The notes: generated by a model from the sequence alone, not told the origin. DNA of 64,000 bases from Bhargavaea beijingensis (GCF_900101985.1 NZ_FNAR01000006.1:84682-148681), one strand, 5' to 3'. Numbered from the stretch's first letter, positions 53,870 through 62,844 are shown. A program made the numbers and translations.

Positions 53870-56800
53870 TTATTCAGGCTTTCCGGGTTTTTCAGGCTTT
53901 CCCGGTTTTGCTGGCTTGCCCGGTTTATCGGGTTTGCCCGGTTTATCAGGTTTGCCCGTTCCCGGCGTCTCGCCTTTTGGCGGCTTCCGTTCGATGGTGA
54001 CTGTCTCAGTGGTTTCGTGTCCGCCGAGATCGACTACTTTGAATGTGTAATCGAACTTGCCTTCAACGAGCGGGATGTCCACTTCGATTGTCTCATCGAA
54101 GCTTTTGCTGCCGTAAGGTTCGCTCAGATCATTGGCGAACACTTCGCTGTCATTCACATACAGTCGGATGTCATCGAAAAGATCCTTCACATGGACCTGT
54201 ACGGTAAGAGATTCTTGTTCAGTTTTCTTAGGAAGCTTCGAGTTGATCGAAAGCTGTGCTGCTGTCGCATCGACGAAGAACCTGCGGGCGATTGACATCT
54301 CATTGCCATGCTCATCTGTAGCGCCCACCTTTACCGTCTGGAATCCTTCTTCCAAAGTGATGGTGTGTGAGAAGTTTGTGCCATCGAACTCAGATACAGC
54401 TTCTCCGTTTACCGTAACGGAAGCGATTGCGGATTCATCTTCCACGCGGCCGCTAACAGTGACTTCATTCGTATCATAAACGGAGAAGTTAGTCGGCTCA
54501 TCGATGTAGATCACTGGCCGGTTCTGTTCTGCTGGTTGTGTGGAAATGTCGTACTCTGACACATTCTTTGCCGCGTCGTAAACCCGTGCTTTCAGCTCGT
54601 CGTCCTGATCAGCTGCAATCTCGAATGCGGTCTCGCTGATTGGCAGCGTCTCGACAGTCTTGCCGTTTAAGATGATTTCCCAGACGTCCGCGCCTGTTCC
54701 CTCGTCCGAGAAGCCGCCTGCAGTGACGACATCGGTTTCCGGATTGTAGGAGAAGTCTGCTTCAGGAGCCACTGTGTCCACTTTTACAGGGAACTTGATT
54801 GACTGCCATTCAGCACCCTCAAAGTCGATGACCGCCTTGAGCTCGATGTAATATTGGCCGTCTTCCGCGGGCTTGCCGTTGATCTTGCCGTCCCATGCAT
54901 AATTCATGCTGTACGTGTATGGAAGCAGCCCGCTTGCCGGATTGTTTGCATAGTGTTTACGGAGATCAGCAGCCGTCCTGATTGTACGGACTTTCTTTCC
55001 TTCCGTATCAAGGACGTTCACTTCCATCTGCTTGGCATTGCGGAGCAGCGAGTAGACCGGTGTTACCTCGTCGCGGATACCGTCGCCGTTCGGCGAGAAG
55101 CCAAAGCGATCAGAGTTGAAGGTATCATCAAGATCTCCTCCGCCTGTAATCAGGTAGCCCTGTTCATCCGCCAGTGACGTCATGCCCCAATAAGTACGCC
55201 CGTCCCACGCAAAGTGGTCGAAGATCGGCGCTTGATCCCAGCCGCCGCTGAAGCCGAAGAACGGTACAGAAAGCGGAACATTGCCCGAGATGTCTTCATT
55301 CGGATCTTCCAGGAAAACGTAACCATCCACAAAGTAGCCGTTCGTGAAGATCGACTTCAGATCATCCACACTCGAAAGGTCAATCGAGACATCAATTGTC
55401 GCTGTGCCTCCGGCTGGCACAGTTACGGTCTCAGGAGCATCAATGGCCACTTCTTCTGTCAGGACCATAGACCCGATGAGGTTGGATGCCGTCACAAGAG
55501 TACCACCGGCATTGACCGGCTGGTCTGCCTGGACTGCTGCAGAAACGTGATATGTCTTGTCTTCATCAGAGAAGTTTTCAGCTGTGAGCGACAGGGTGAT
55601 CGAGTTGTCATGGATTTCCTTCAGCGCCACTTTTGCTTCATCGGTCGCCGAGTCGGTTACCATGACATCCGTATGGAGCGCGTTGGCAAGCTGCATCAGA
55701 CCGGCGCCTTGGCGGCGGGGAGAAACGTAATCGCCGTTTTCTTCATCGAATACGACCGGATTGGCCGTGTTCATGAGGAGTTTCTTGGCGAATTCGGAAC
55801 GTTCGCGGCCAGTCAGGCCGAACTCTTCATCAACGCGTTCGAACAGGAGCGCTGCTCCGCCCGCCACGTGTGGAGCAGCCATCGATGTGCCGCTCATAAT
55901 TCCGTACTGGTTGTTTTCAAGTGTTGAAAAGATGTTGCCGCCAGGAGCGGTGATTTCCGGTTTGAAGTCCAGGTTCGGCGTTGGCCCCCAAGACGTGAAG
56001 TCACTCATCTGGCCTGCTTTGGCATTTGGCGTATCGGCATACTCACCGTCAAATGTGACCGTCACCGATTCACCGGCCTTTGCTGCCTCTGACATCACCT
56101 TTCCATCTGTCTGCAGGATTGACATGTATGGAATTCGGATCGCCGGGTCGGACGCCATGTTGATCGTTCCAGGTGCATTGTTGTAGATGATGACACCGGT
56201 TGCACCGGCAGCTTGTGCATTCAGCCCTTTTTCAGTGAAGGGAATGTCACCTCTTGAAATAAGAGCGTATTTACCCGTGAAGTCCTTGCCTTCGAAGTCT
56301 TCCGGATGACCGAATCCGGCATCCGCGATTTCAAATGTCTTTTGTTTTTGGTCAAGCGGATCAACGTCGTTTGCGAGCAGATATCCGCTCCGCTGTTCTT
56401 CACCGCCGCCGATCGAGTAACCGAAGCTCATCGAGCGAACGTAGTCATTCTCAAAAGAAGCAACCCCGAGAGAATCCTTCGAGACACTCGGAGACCCTGT
56501 AACCCCATAATCCTGGTTTTCCACGTAGTTGTAGAAGTAACCATCCCCGAAGAGCGCGGAGTTGCCGGCTGAAATGGCAACCAAGATTCCATTTTCGACA
56601 GCGCGGGAAACCGCCTGCTGTTCCGGGCTTGTTTCATCGACGTAGCCGGCAGTGGAACCAAGGCTCAGGTTCAGGACGTCCGCGCCAAGCTGGATGGCGT
56701 CATCCATCGCCTTAACGTATACGTCACCGTATGTGGATGGGTAGTCCGGATCGTTGCCGAACACTTTAAGCGCGAGGATTTGTGCTTCAGGGGCGACCCC

Positions 56801-57643
56801 TTTCACACCGCCGTTCTCCTCATCACCGTTTGCCCCAACGGTTCCGGCCACGTGCATGCCGTGCATGGAGGCATCCGGCGCGATATCGCCGATGATATCG
56901 TTTTCATCCATGTAGTTGTAGCCGAACGGAACTTTTGGGGTGTAGTATTTCCCGCCCTGCAGGGTACCCGCGGCCAGTTCTTTCCCGACTTCCGCTTTCG
57001 TCAGTTCGCCCGTGGCCGGATCCGTGAGCACCATGTCACGATGTTTTGGATCCATGCCGGTATCAATGACGCCGACAATCATGCCTTCTCCCTTGAATCC
57101 GTACTCTTCCCAGAATCGCTGGGCCTGTACGAGATCCTTGGAAGAAATCATTTCAGGCTTTTCTGCCGGCCGTTCGTATTCAGTTGTCTCATAGACCGCC
57201 TTGACGCCGCTCAGGCCGGAAAGCGCCTTCACTTCTTTCGCCTTCACATTAGCCGAGAATCCGTTGAACACCGTCGTGAACCGGTTTTTCACTTGCATGC
57301 TCGGAGCTTTTGCCTTCGCGTTTTTCAGCACATTTTGCTGTGCCGATTTCAGTTTCTGTTGCGTTTGTTCTTTCTGGAACTTGGTCAGGTCCTTATACAG
57401 GACTCCTCTGTTCGTCGCTTCCTCAATCGCCGGTTTTTCAGTTAACTCGACGATGACCCGCACCTCTTCCTCCGGCTTTTCCGGATCTTCCAGCCGTTCA
57501 GGCAGTTTCGGCGCAGGCTTTTCCAGCGCCAGCTTGCCCGAAGTCGGCAAATTTCCTGCCGACGGAACCGCTGCGAAGGCAGCTGCGCTGAATGAAAGGA
57601 CGAACGCGAGTGCCAGAAGCAATGCCCGCTTCATCATTTTCAA
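53870..57643 (-). CDS. Secreted subtilisin-like serine protease (S8, Vpr/lactocepin type) with wall-spacer tail
   Basis: Large exported protease of about 1257 residues. I favour the TTG at 57643, which has AGGGGG 8 bases upstream; ATGs at 57637/57634 are alternatives. Order: signal peptide (about 1-25), I9-type propeptide (about 60-150), S8 domain with Asp194 (VIDTGMDPKH), His261 (HGMHVAGT), Asn361 (SAGNSA) and Ser587 (GTSMAAPH), a PA domain inserted at about 440-530, Fn3-like and other beta modules, and a C-terminal tail of about 28 residues of GKPDKP/GKPEKP repeats. No LPXTG motif follows. Probably degrades peptides at the cell surface. Confidence 0.9.
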   Translation of the reverse strand: MKMMKRALLLALAFVLSFSAAAFAAVPSAGNLPTSGKLALEKPAPKLPERLEDPEKPEEEVRVIVELTEKPAIEEATNRGVLYKDLTKFQKEQTQQKLKSAQQNVLKNAKAKAPSMQVKNRFTTVFNGFSANVKAKEVKALSGLSGVKAVYETTEYERPAEKPEMISSKDLVQAQRFWEEYGFKGEGMIVGVIDTGMDPKHRDMVLTDPATGELTKAEVGKELAAGTLQGGKYYTPKVPFGYNYMDENDIIGDIAPDASMHGMHVAGTVGANGDEENGGVKGVAPEAQILALKVFGNDPDYPSTYGDVYVKAMDDAIQLGADVLNLSLGSTAGYVDETSPEQQAVSRAVENGILVAISAGNSALFGDGYFYNYVENQDYGVTGSPSVSKDSLGVASFENDYVRSMSFGYSIGGGEEQRSGYLLANDVDPLDQKQKTFEIADAGFGHPEDFEGKDFTGKYALISRGDIPFTEKGLNAQAAGATGVIIYNNAPGTINMASDPAIRIPYMSILQTDGKVMSEAAKAGESVTVTFDGEYADTPNAKAGQMSDFTSWGPTPNLDFKPEITAPGGNIFSTLENNQYGIMSGTSMAAPHVAGGAALLFERVDEEFGLTGRERSEFAKKLLMNTANPVVFDEENGDYVSPRRQGAGLMQLANALHTDVMVTDSATDEAKVALKEIHDNSITLSLTAENFSDEDKTYHVSAAVQADQPVNAGGTLVTASNLIGSMVLTEEVAIDAPETVTVPAGGTATIDVSIDLSSVDDLKSIFTNGYFVDGYVFLEDPNEDISGNVPLSVPFFGFSGGWDQAPIFDHFAWDGRTYWGMTSLADEQGYLITGGGDLDDTFNSDRFGFSPNGDGIRDEVTPVYSLLRNAKQMEVNVLDTEGKKVRTIRTAADLRKHYANNPASGLLPYTYSMNYAWDGKINGKPAEDGQYYIELKAVIDFEGAEWQSIKFPVKVDTVAPEADFSYNPETDVVTAGGFSDEGTGADVWEIILNGKTVETLPISETAFEIAADQDDELKARVYDAAKNVSEYDISTQPAEQNRPVIYIDEPTNFSVYDTNEVTVSGRVEDESAIASVTVNGEAVSEFDGTNFSHTITLEEGFQTVKVGATDEHGNEMSIARRFFVDATAAQLSINSKLPKKTEQESLTVQVHVKDLFDDIRLYVNDSEVFANDLSEPYGSKSFDETIEVDIPLVEGKFDYTFKVVDLGGHETTETVTIERKPPKGETPGTGKPDKPGKPDKPGKPAKPGKPEKPGKPE

Positions 57644-57784
57644 GCCATTTTCCCCCTTATAACCCCAAATTTTCACTCGCTGATAGAGTGGCAATTATGA
57701 ATTTATCATTATATTCAAAAAACAGGAATATGCCAGAAGTATCTATTGCGATATTTTTTAGGTAATTTGACCTACACAAATAAG

Positions 57785-57815
57785 CTTGGCGGTCTATCAA
57801 AGAAAGACCGCCAAG
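57785..57815 (-). terminator. Terminator after tagA
   Basis: CTTGGCGGTCT and AGACCGCCAAG around a 9-base loop. The minus-strand tail is only moderately T-rich. Confidence 0.65.
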
Positions 57816-57847
57816 CCACTATCCATATTTCATTTGCCTGTTCGCCA

Positions 57848-58573
57848 TTACTTCTGCCGTAATCTGATGCGTACAATCGCTGCCAAGTAGGCGGGAAGCA
57901 ACAGGGCCCGCTTCCATCTTGAGGGTTGCTTAATAATCCGGTAAAGCCACTCCAAATTAAGCGTTCTCCAAATCTTGGGCGCCCGCTTTACGGTCCCGGA
58001 GAGCACGTCGAAACTTCCCCCGACACCCACAAAAACACCTTTACTGAAATTTGGATAGTGATGATCAATCCATTTTTCTTGCTTAGGTGCCCCCAAGGCC
58101 ACAAACACCAAGTCCGGTGTGGTTGCTTCTATTTGTTTTGCGACTTCTTCAGGTGAACTCGTATATCCGTCACTATATCCGGCAATTGACACCCCCGGAT
58201 AGGAATCCTTGATGACAGTATGAAGTTTTTTCAAAACTTCAGGCTTCGCTCCATAGAGGTAGACGCTAAAGTGATTCCTTGATGCCAGATCCAAAAGTTC
58301 CTGCATCAATTCAACTCCTGGGATCCGCTCTTTCAATGGATGTCCGAGTATCTTGGATCCTATAATCAGACCGATTCCATCTGCAACTACATAATCGGCT
58401 TCCCGAACTGCTTTTGCAAAGGTCAGATCCTTATTGGCCATCATGACAATTTCAGGATTCGCAGTGACCAAAAATTTGCGCTGATCGTATTTGATCGATT
58501 CAGTAAGCTCGTTTATCAGTTCTTTTTTAGTAAAGTCATCTATATCTACATTTAGGATTTTTATTCTATTCAA
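57848..58573 (-). CDS. tagA: N-acetylmannosaminyltransferase TagA (WecG/TagA/CpsF family)
   Basis: Second step of wall teichoic acid linkage-unit synthesis: adds ManNAc to the GlcNAc-PP-lipid made by TagO. 241 residues, GT26 family: LVTANPEIVMMAN with the catalytic-site Thr, VADGIGLIIGSKILG with the Asp, the LYGAKPEVLKKL and FVALGAPKQEKWI blocks, and a basic C-terminal membrane-binding tail (RWKRALLLPAYLAAIVRIRLRQK). Start is a TTG at 58573 behind GGTGGAG. The gene is more AT-rich than its neighbours. It is separated from tagO by 10 kb. Confidence 0.92.
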   Translation of the reverse strand: MNRIKILNVDIDDFTKKELINELTESIKYDQRKFLVTANPEIVMMANKDLTFAKAVREADYVVADGIGLIIGSKILGHPLKERIPGVELMQELLDLASRNHFSVYLYGAKPEVLKKLHTVIKDSYPGVSIAGYSDGYTSSPEEVAKQIEATTPDLVFVALGAPKQEKWIDHHYPNFSKGVFVGVGGSFDVLSGTVKRAPKIWRTLNLEWLYRIIKQPSRWKRALLLPAYLAAIVRIRLRQK

Positions 58574-58631
58574 TGCTGCTCCACCATCCGGACAAAATGA
58601 TTACTTAGAAGCTGTTTGCTCCCAGAACCCC

Positions 58632-58644
58632 ATCATACCACTTT
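58632..58644 (-). promoter_or_regulatory. Extended -10 element of tagA
   Basis: Minus strand AAAGTGGTATGAT. The tagO promoter carries AAAGTGGTATAAT at 48517-48505, 12 of 13 bases the same. No clear -35 hexamer. Confidence 0.5.
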
Positions 58645-58652
58645 ACCGGTGT

Positions 58653-59849
58653 TTATTTGCACACTGGCTTTGTCGCGGAAGTTTGTGTATTCCCGCGCAG
58701 CTTCCGGACGAACGTGCCGAGCCGCTCCATTCCCTTTTCCAATTGCTCCATGCCGGCGGCATAGGAAATTCGGATATGGCCTTCTCCGCACAACGTAAAC
58801 GCACTGCCATGCACGACCGCTACTCCCTCCTCCTCGAGTGCTCGGATCGCGAAGTCTTTTGAAGTTATAGGAAATTCCTCAATTGAAGGAAATGCGTAAA
58901 AAGCACCGGTCGGACGGACGTGCGGCAGTTGCATTTCCTTTAGTGCGGCGGTGATGAATGCCCTTCTCTTGATATAGGTCCGGTTCATCTGTTCCGGCGC
59001 TTCGGTGGATCCCGTATACGCCTCGATTGCGGCATATTGCGAAGGGGTCGGTGCACAGATGGCATTGTACGCATGAATTTTCACAATGTGCTGCATCACT
59101 TCTGACGGACCGAACAGGACGCCGATCCGCCAGCCCGTCATCGAATGGGACTTGGACAAACCATGAATGAGGAACAGCCGATCGCGCAGCGCAGGGTAGG
59201 ACCCGAATGACCGGTGAGGTGCATCGAACGTATTCTCGGAGTAAATATCGTCGGACAGGATAAAGAGCTCATGCCGGGCGAGCACTGATGCAAGCTGGTC
59301 CATCCGGTCTTCCGGGATTGCAACGCCGGTCGGATTCGACGGGTTGTTAAAGATGACGACCTTCGTCTGAGGAGTGATCATCTTTTCAAGTGTATCCGCG
59401 TCCGGGACAAACCCGGTCTGCCGGGTATCCAGATAAACCGGAGCCGCGCCGGCCAGACGGATCAGCGGCTCATAGCCCGCGTAGATCGGCACAGGGATGA
59501 TCGCCTCATCACCCGGCTCGAGAATCGTCCGGAGCACTGCGTCCATCGAACCGCTCCCGCCCCCGGTGATCACCGTCTCGGTCACCGGGTCGTAGCGGAA
59601 CCCGTACTTTTTGCCGTAGTACACGGCCGCCGCCTCCCTCAGCTCCGGCAGCCCCGCATTCATTGAATACCCCGTCGACCGCTTCCCGATTGCCTGTCGG
59701 GCCGCCTGCTTCACCTCATCCGGCGGCGGGAAATCCGGCTGTCCCACCGTCAGATTCACCGCCCCTGGATGCGCCGGCAGCCGGTTCGACATCTGTCTGA
59801 TTCCCGATAGCGGCGTTTTTTCCACCAGCGGATTGATTTTGAGCGCCAT
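58653..59849 (-). CDS. PLP-dependent class I/II aminotransferase (PatA-like)
   Basis: Fold-type I aminotransferase of 398 residues from the ATG at 59849 (AAAGGA 9 bases upstream). Motifs: LTVGQPDFPPP, the PLP Asn in NNPSNPTGV, LSDDIYSENTF, the Schiff-base Lys in HGLSKSHSMTGWRIG and the C-terminal Arg in GHIRISYA. Similar to B. subtilis PatA and other aspartate-family aminotransferases; the amino acid pair used is not clear. It lies upstream of tagA with a short gap, but tagA has its own -10 element. Confidence 0.9.
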   Translation of the reverse strand: MALKINPLVEKTPLSGIRQMSNRLPAHPGAVNLTVGQPDFPPPDEVKQAARQAIGKRSTGYSMNAGLPELREAAAVYYGKKYGFRYDPVTETVITGGGSGSMDAVLRTILEPGDEAIIPVPIYAGYEPLIRLAGAAPVYLDTRQTGFVPDADTLEKMITPQTKVVIFNNPSNPTGVAIPEDRMDQLASVLARHELFILSDDIYSENTFDAPHRSFGSYPALRDRLFLIHGLSKSHSMTGWRIGVLFGPSEVMQHIVKIHAYNAICAPTPSQYAAIEAYTGSTEAPEQMNRTYIKRRAFITAALKEMQLPHVRPTGAFYAFPSIEEFPITSKDFAIRALEEEGVAVVHGSAFTLCGEGHIRISYAAGMEQLEKGMERLGTFVRKLRGNTQTSATKPVCK

Positions 59850-60144
59850 TGTGTTCATCCTTTCTGTGTCAAAAATAGTGTATGAGAGTGTCCTCGGCAG
59901 ATAGAAGATGAAACGTTGACTAACCGGGGTGAGAGACGGATATCCGCCTCCTCGCTAAGCGGCGGCTCGTGGGGATCCAATGTGGCGGCTCCTCTCCGGC
60001 CGGAGGGGGATCGAAAACTGAAAAAAGCGTCCGGCTTCGTTTCCTTTACCATAGGCGAAGGCGAGCCGTGACGCAATAGTTGAATTTTAAATTTTTAGAA
60101 TTTCCTTTGACGGAGAACCGGATCCATGATGTAAGTTGATATGT
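59850..60144. other. Gene-free intergenic stretch upstream of the aminotransferase
   Basis: No coding region is supported here. The part at 59909-59935 carries an inverted copy of the 21-bp repeat core (TGAAACGTTGAC, followed 21 bases later by TGAGAGACG). The middle (59945-60010) is GC-rich with several short inverted repeats, for example GCCGCC/GGCGGC words, and could fold, but I recognise no riboswitch or T-box in it. Confidence 0.5.
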
Positions 60145-60246
60145 AACGTGTCATCCAGGTATGTAAACGTCTCAATATACTATGTCAACGTCTCGATAAA
60201 GGATAGCAACGTCTCAAACTAGGTGAACGCCTCACCCCGTCTCGCC
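60145..60246. repeat. Five-unit tandem repeat, about 21-bp period (AACGTCTCA core)
   Basis: Core AACGTCTCA or close variants begins at 60145, 60166, 60187, 60208 and 60226: steps of 21, 21, 21 and 18. The bases before the core are often TATGT(C/A). On the minus strand the unit reads TGAGACGTTGACATA; the TGA of the last unit is the stop codon of the EamA gene. Confidence 0.85.
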
Positions 60247-61167
60247 ACCTGCAGCACCTTCCCCCGTTTTTTCCTTCGCACGCCGCTTCCGCCAAAGGTC
60301 TTCCACCGCTCCGGATCCGAAAAGGACGCCGGTGACGATAAGGATAAGACCGAGAAGATGCCGGATGGTAAGGGCTTCGCCAAGGAACAGGGCGGAGCCC
60401 AGCAGGGCGACGAGGGTATTCAGGTTCATGAAGATGGCCGCTTTCGTCGGGCCGGCCTGGCCGACGGAATAGTTGTAAAGCATATGGCTGATGGCGGTGC
60501 CGAACAGGGCGCTAAGACCGAAGATCAGCCAGAATGTCGGCGGGACCTCGCCGAACGCAGCAAGTTCACCGGGTTCATTGAACAGGCCGATGACAAACAG
60601 CGTGGAACCGCCGATAAGGAGCATATATGCTGTCAGAAGCCTTGGGTCGAGCGTCTTGGCTGCTTTGGCGACAATCAGGAAGCTGAGCACCTGGACGGCG
60701 ATGGACAGGAAGATGAAGCCGTCGCCTTTCGAGATGTCCGAGAGCCCGCCTCCTGCGAGGACGACGGAGCTGACGCCGATGAGTCCGAGCAGGACGCCGA
60801 GCCATTGCAGCCTGGACGGGAACACCCGGATCAGAAGTGATGAAAACACAGCTGTCAGAAACGGGCCGGTGCCGAGGATCAGAGCGGCGTTGGTGCCGGA
60901 CGTCAGGGTCAGCCCTGTGTTCAGGAAGTAGTGGTGGCCGACGACGTTGAGCAGCATGCCGGGAATGATATAAATCCACTCTGTCCGGTGCGGAAAACGG
61001 ATGAGTTTCATGGCGGAAAGGATGATGAAAACGGCGATGCCTGCGGTGAATATCCGGAGGGAAGTCATCGTGACCGGCCCGACAAATCCGAGGAGATACT
61101 TCAGCATCGGGAGATTCAGCCCCCACATGAACATCACGAGCGTCAGCATCAGATAAATCTTCCACAT
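60232..61167 (-). CDS. EamA/DMT family transporter
   Basis: Ten-helix drug/metabolite-type exporter of 311 residues made of two EamA repeats: first LTLVMFMWGLNLPMLKYLL, second around GDGFIFLSIAVQVLSFLIVAKAA with YNYSVGQAGPTKAAIFMNLNTLVALLGS (key GPTKAAIFMNL). The cytoplasmic C-terminus is basic (DLWRKRRAKEK) then Gly/Glu-rich. Substrate unknown. Stop codon lies within the repeat array. Confidence 0.9.
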   Translation of the reverse strand: MWKIYLMLTLVMFMWGLNLPMLKYLLGFVGPVTMTSLRIFTAGIAVFIILSAMKLIRFPHRTEWIYIIPGMLLNVVGHHYFLNTGLTLTSGTNAALILGTGPFLTAVFSSLLIRVFPSRLQWLGVLLGLIGVSSVVLAGGGLSDISKGDGFIFLSIAVQVLSFLIVAKAAKTLDPRLLTAYMLLIGGSTLFVIGLFNEPGELAAFGEVPPTFWLIFGLSALFGTAISHMLYNYSVGQAGPTKAAIFMNLNTLVALLGSALFLGEALTIRHLLGLILIVTGVLFGSGAVEDLWRKRRAKEKTGEGAAGGETG

Positions 61168-61249
61168 GGGCCTGTCTTCCTTTCCTTTGCCTGCAAGGCA
61201 GGGTCTGTCATCGTTGTAAGTATATCAGACCTGAAGGAAGCCGCCGCAG

Positions 61250-61275
61250 AAAAAAAGCCTGCCGGTTCGGCAAGC
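61250..61275 (-). terminator. Terminator after the exonuclease gene
   Basis: Minus strand GCTTGCCG-AAC-CGGCAGGC (one G-T pair) followed by TTTTTTT, directly past the stop codon. Confidence 0.8.
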
Positions 61276-61278
61276 GGT

Positions 61279-61896
61279 TTAACTGATGATGCTAAGGCAG
61301 TGCTGATAAAGCTTGGCTGTAACCAGACAGTCACCGACGGCATCGTGTGCGTCGTGTTCGAGTTCCAGATAGCGGCTAAGTGTCGTAAGTTTGTGATCTG
61401 GCGTTTCTGTGATTACTTTTCGTGACAATCGAACCGTGTCGATGACCGTGTATTCCGGTATCGGAATACCATATACCTCCTCGATGGCATAGAGGAAGCC
61501 CATATCGAATGCGGCGTTATGCGCGACAATCGGGAGATCCCCGATAAAACCGATTAATTCTCCAATCACTTCGTCGATCATCGGTGCCTGCTTGACGGCT
61601 TCGTTCGTGATGCCGGTCAGCCGGGTGATCGCCGGCGAGATATGACGTTTCGGATTGACAAGCGTCTCGAATGTTCCGATGTTCTTATGGTCCGTAAATT
61701 TCACAGCACCGATTTGGATGATCCGGTCCGCACCTGAGCGGAATCCGGTTGTTTCGAAATCCAACACGACATAGTTGGCCACTTTCCTTACAGATGTTTT
61801 ATATCTTCTTGGCCGACGCGGTGGCCGCGCCTGTTTGCGTTGCGCTCGGATCTTTTCTTCCAGCAGAATTTCCACTTCCCGCCTCGAATTTACCAT
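61279..61896 (-). CDS. DEDDh 3'-5' exonuclease (DnaQ/PolC epsilon-like)
   Basis: Stand-alone proofreading-type exonuclease of 205 residues. A basic N-terminal extension (about 1-38, RAQRKQARPPRRPRR) precedes Exo I DFETTG, Exo II HNAAFDMGF and Exo III HDAVGD, with the His of the DEDDh class. Trailing LETLVNP-type and LTGITNE motifs are like the PolC exonuclease domain. It could trim DNA or RNA 3' ends; the partner is unknown. Confidence 0.9.
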   Translation of the reverse strand: MVNSRREVEILLEEKIRAQRKQARPPRRPRRYKTSVRKVANYVVLDFETTGFRSGADRIIQIGAVKFTDHKNIGTFETLVNPKRHISPAITRLTGITNEAVKQAPMIDEVIGELIGFIGDLPIVAHNAAFDMGFLYAIEEVYGIPIPEYTVIDTVRLSRKVITETPDHKLTTLSRYLELEHDAHDAVGDCLVTAKLYQHCLSIIS

Positions 61897-61983
61897 AGGT
61901 GTCCACCGCCTTCTTCTGTCTAGTACTCTTCTATTTCCGCTTTTGCAGCTTGGTAATCATATTGTAATACAAGTTCTGCACAG

Positions 61984-62015
61984 AAAAAAACCGTTCCGGA
62001 AGATTATCGGAACGG
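61984..62015 (-). terminator. Terminator after the DUF421 gene
   Basis: CCGTTCCG and CGGAACGG stem, then TTTTTTT on the minus strand. It lies about 100 bases past the stop codon, beyond the repeat array, so the array would be transcribed. Confidence 0.7.
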
Positions 62016-62044
62016 ATTCTAACGGGAGGCGTACGCGTCAAATT

Positions 62045-62107
62045 GCTGGTCCCGGAGAGTATGTCAACGTTTCAGTGAACGATGTCAACGTCTTACTGTG
62101 GGAGTAT
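62045..62107. repeat. Second 21-bp repeat array (AACGTTTCA/AACGTCTTA core)
   Basis: Two clear units start at 62066 and 62087, 21 bases apart, each preceded by ATGTC; a third, degenerate unit (62045-62065) shares only the TATGTC end. Same consensus as the array at 60145. It lies 9 bases downstream of the DUF421 stop codon on the minus strand. Confidence 0.75.
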
Positions 62108-62115
62108 GAGCGATC

Positions 62116-62844
62116 TCACTTATTCATTTTAGGCTGCTTCAGCGTGACATCGAGCGTTCCGTCTTCCTGCAGCTGCGCGAAAAACACCTGATCTGCACGG
62201 GCTACCCCGTGCTTTCCGATTTCCTCCAAAAGCCATTGCTCGCTTAGGCCGTATGACTTTAAATTCTTTCTGTTGACTCTCCCGTCCGCGATGATTTCCG
62301 AAGGCATGTGCTGTGAAGGGCCACCACCCGCCTTCACGTCTTTTTTGGTGGCAGGCAGTTGTGTGACTTTCTGCAGGACGCTCAGCGCGCCGTTTGTTTC
62401 CAGGACGGCGTACTGAACGTCTTTGACGGCAAAGACCCCGTTTTCCCGCAGCATCATGTTCAAGTCATCCAGATGTAGCTGGACGGATTTCATCGCCTGT
62501 TCATCTATCCGTCCATCTTTGATCACAATGGTCGGCTCATTGTCAAGAATCATTCTCGTACCGCCCCATTTCAAGGTGATATAGCTGAGCAGCACCGTCA
62601 AAAGCGCCCAAATGACAAGTGAGAGCAAACCATTCCAGAATGGCGTCTCGCTTTCTCCGGCGATATTGGCAGCAATCGAGCCGATTGTAATTCCGGTGAT
62701 GTAGTGAAAAAACGTCAGCTGGCTCATCTGCTTCTTGCCGAGCAACCGGGTCAGAAGCAAGAGCGCAGCAAAAGATAATGTTGTCCGGAAAACCATTTCC
62801 CAAAAGTGGAGATCCCCCCACCCTTCTCCCCAGCCTTCAAACAT
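62116..62844 (-). CDS. DUF421 membrane protein (YetF/YdfS family)
   Basis: A 242-residue protein: three N-terminal membrane helices (about 15-95, with LLLTRLLGKKQMSQLTFFHYITGITIGSIAA; key RLLGKKQMSQ) and a cytoplasmic beta-rich domain containing DNEPTIVIKDGRI and LRENGVFAVKDVQYAVLETNG. B. subtilis relatives YetF and YdfS are linked to spore germination or stress but function is unclear. Start ATG at 62844. Confidence 0.9.
   Translation of the reverse strand: MFEGWGEGWGDLHFWEMVFRTTLSFAALLLLTRLLGKKQMSQLTFFHYITGITIGSIAANIAGESETPFWNGLLSLVIWALLTVLLSYITLKWGGTRMILDNEPTIVIKDGRIDEQAMKSVQLHLDDLNMMLRENGVFAVKDVQYAVLETNGALSVLQKVTQLPATKKDVKAGGGPSQHMPSEIIADGRVNRKNLKSYGLSEQWLLEEIGKHGVARADQVFFAQLQEDGTLDVTLKQPKMNK

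Noticed and set aside
59945..60070. Riboswitch or T-box upstream of the aminotransferase
   Set aside because: Some GC-rich inverted repeats, but no conserved T-box or known aptamer motif could be picked out.
60145..60246. CRISPR array
   Set aside because: Repeat cores are about 9-15 bases with spacers of 6-12, too short for CRISPR, and no cas genes are near.
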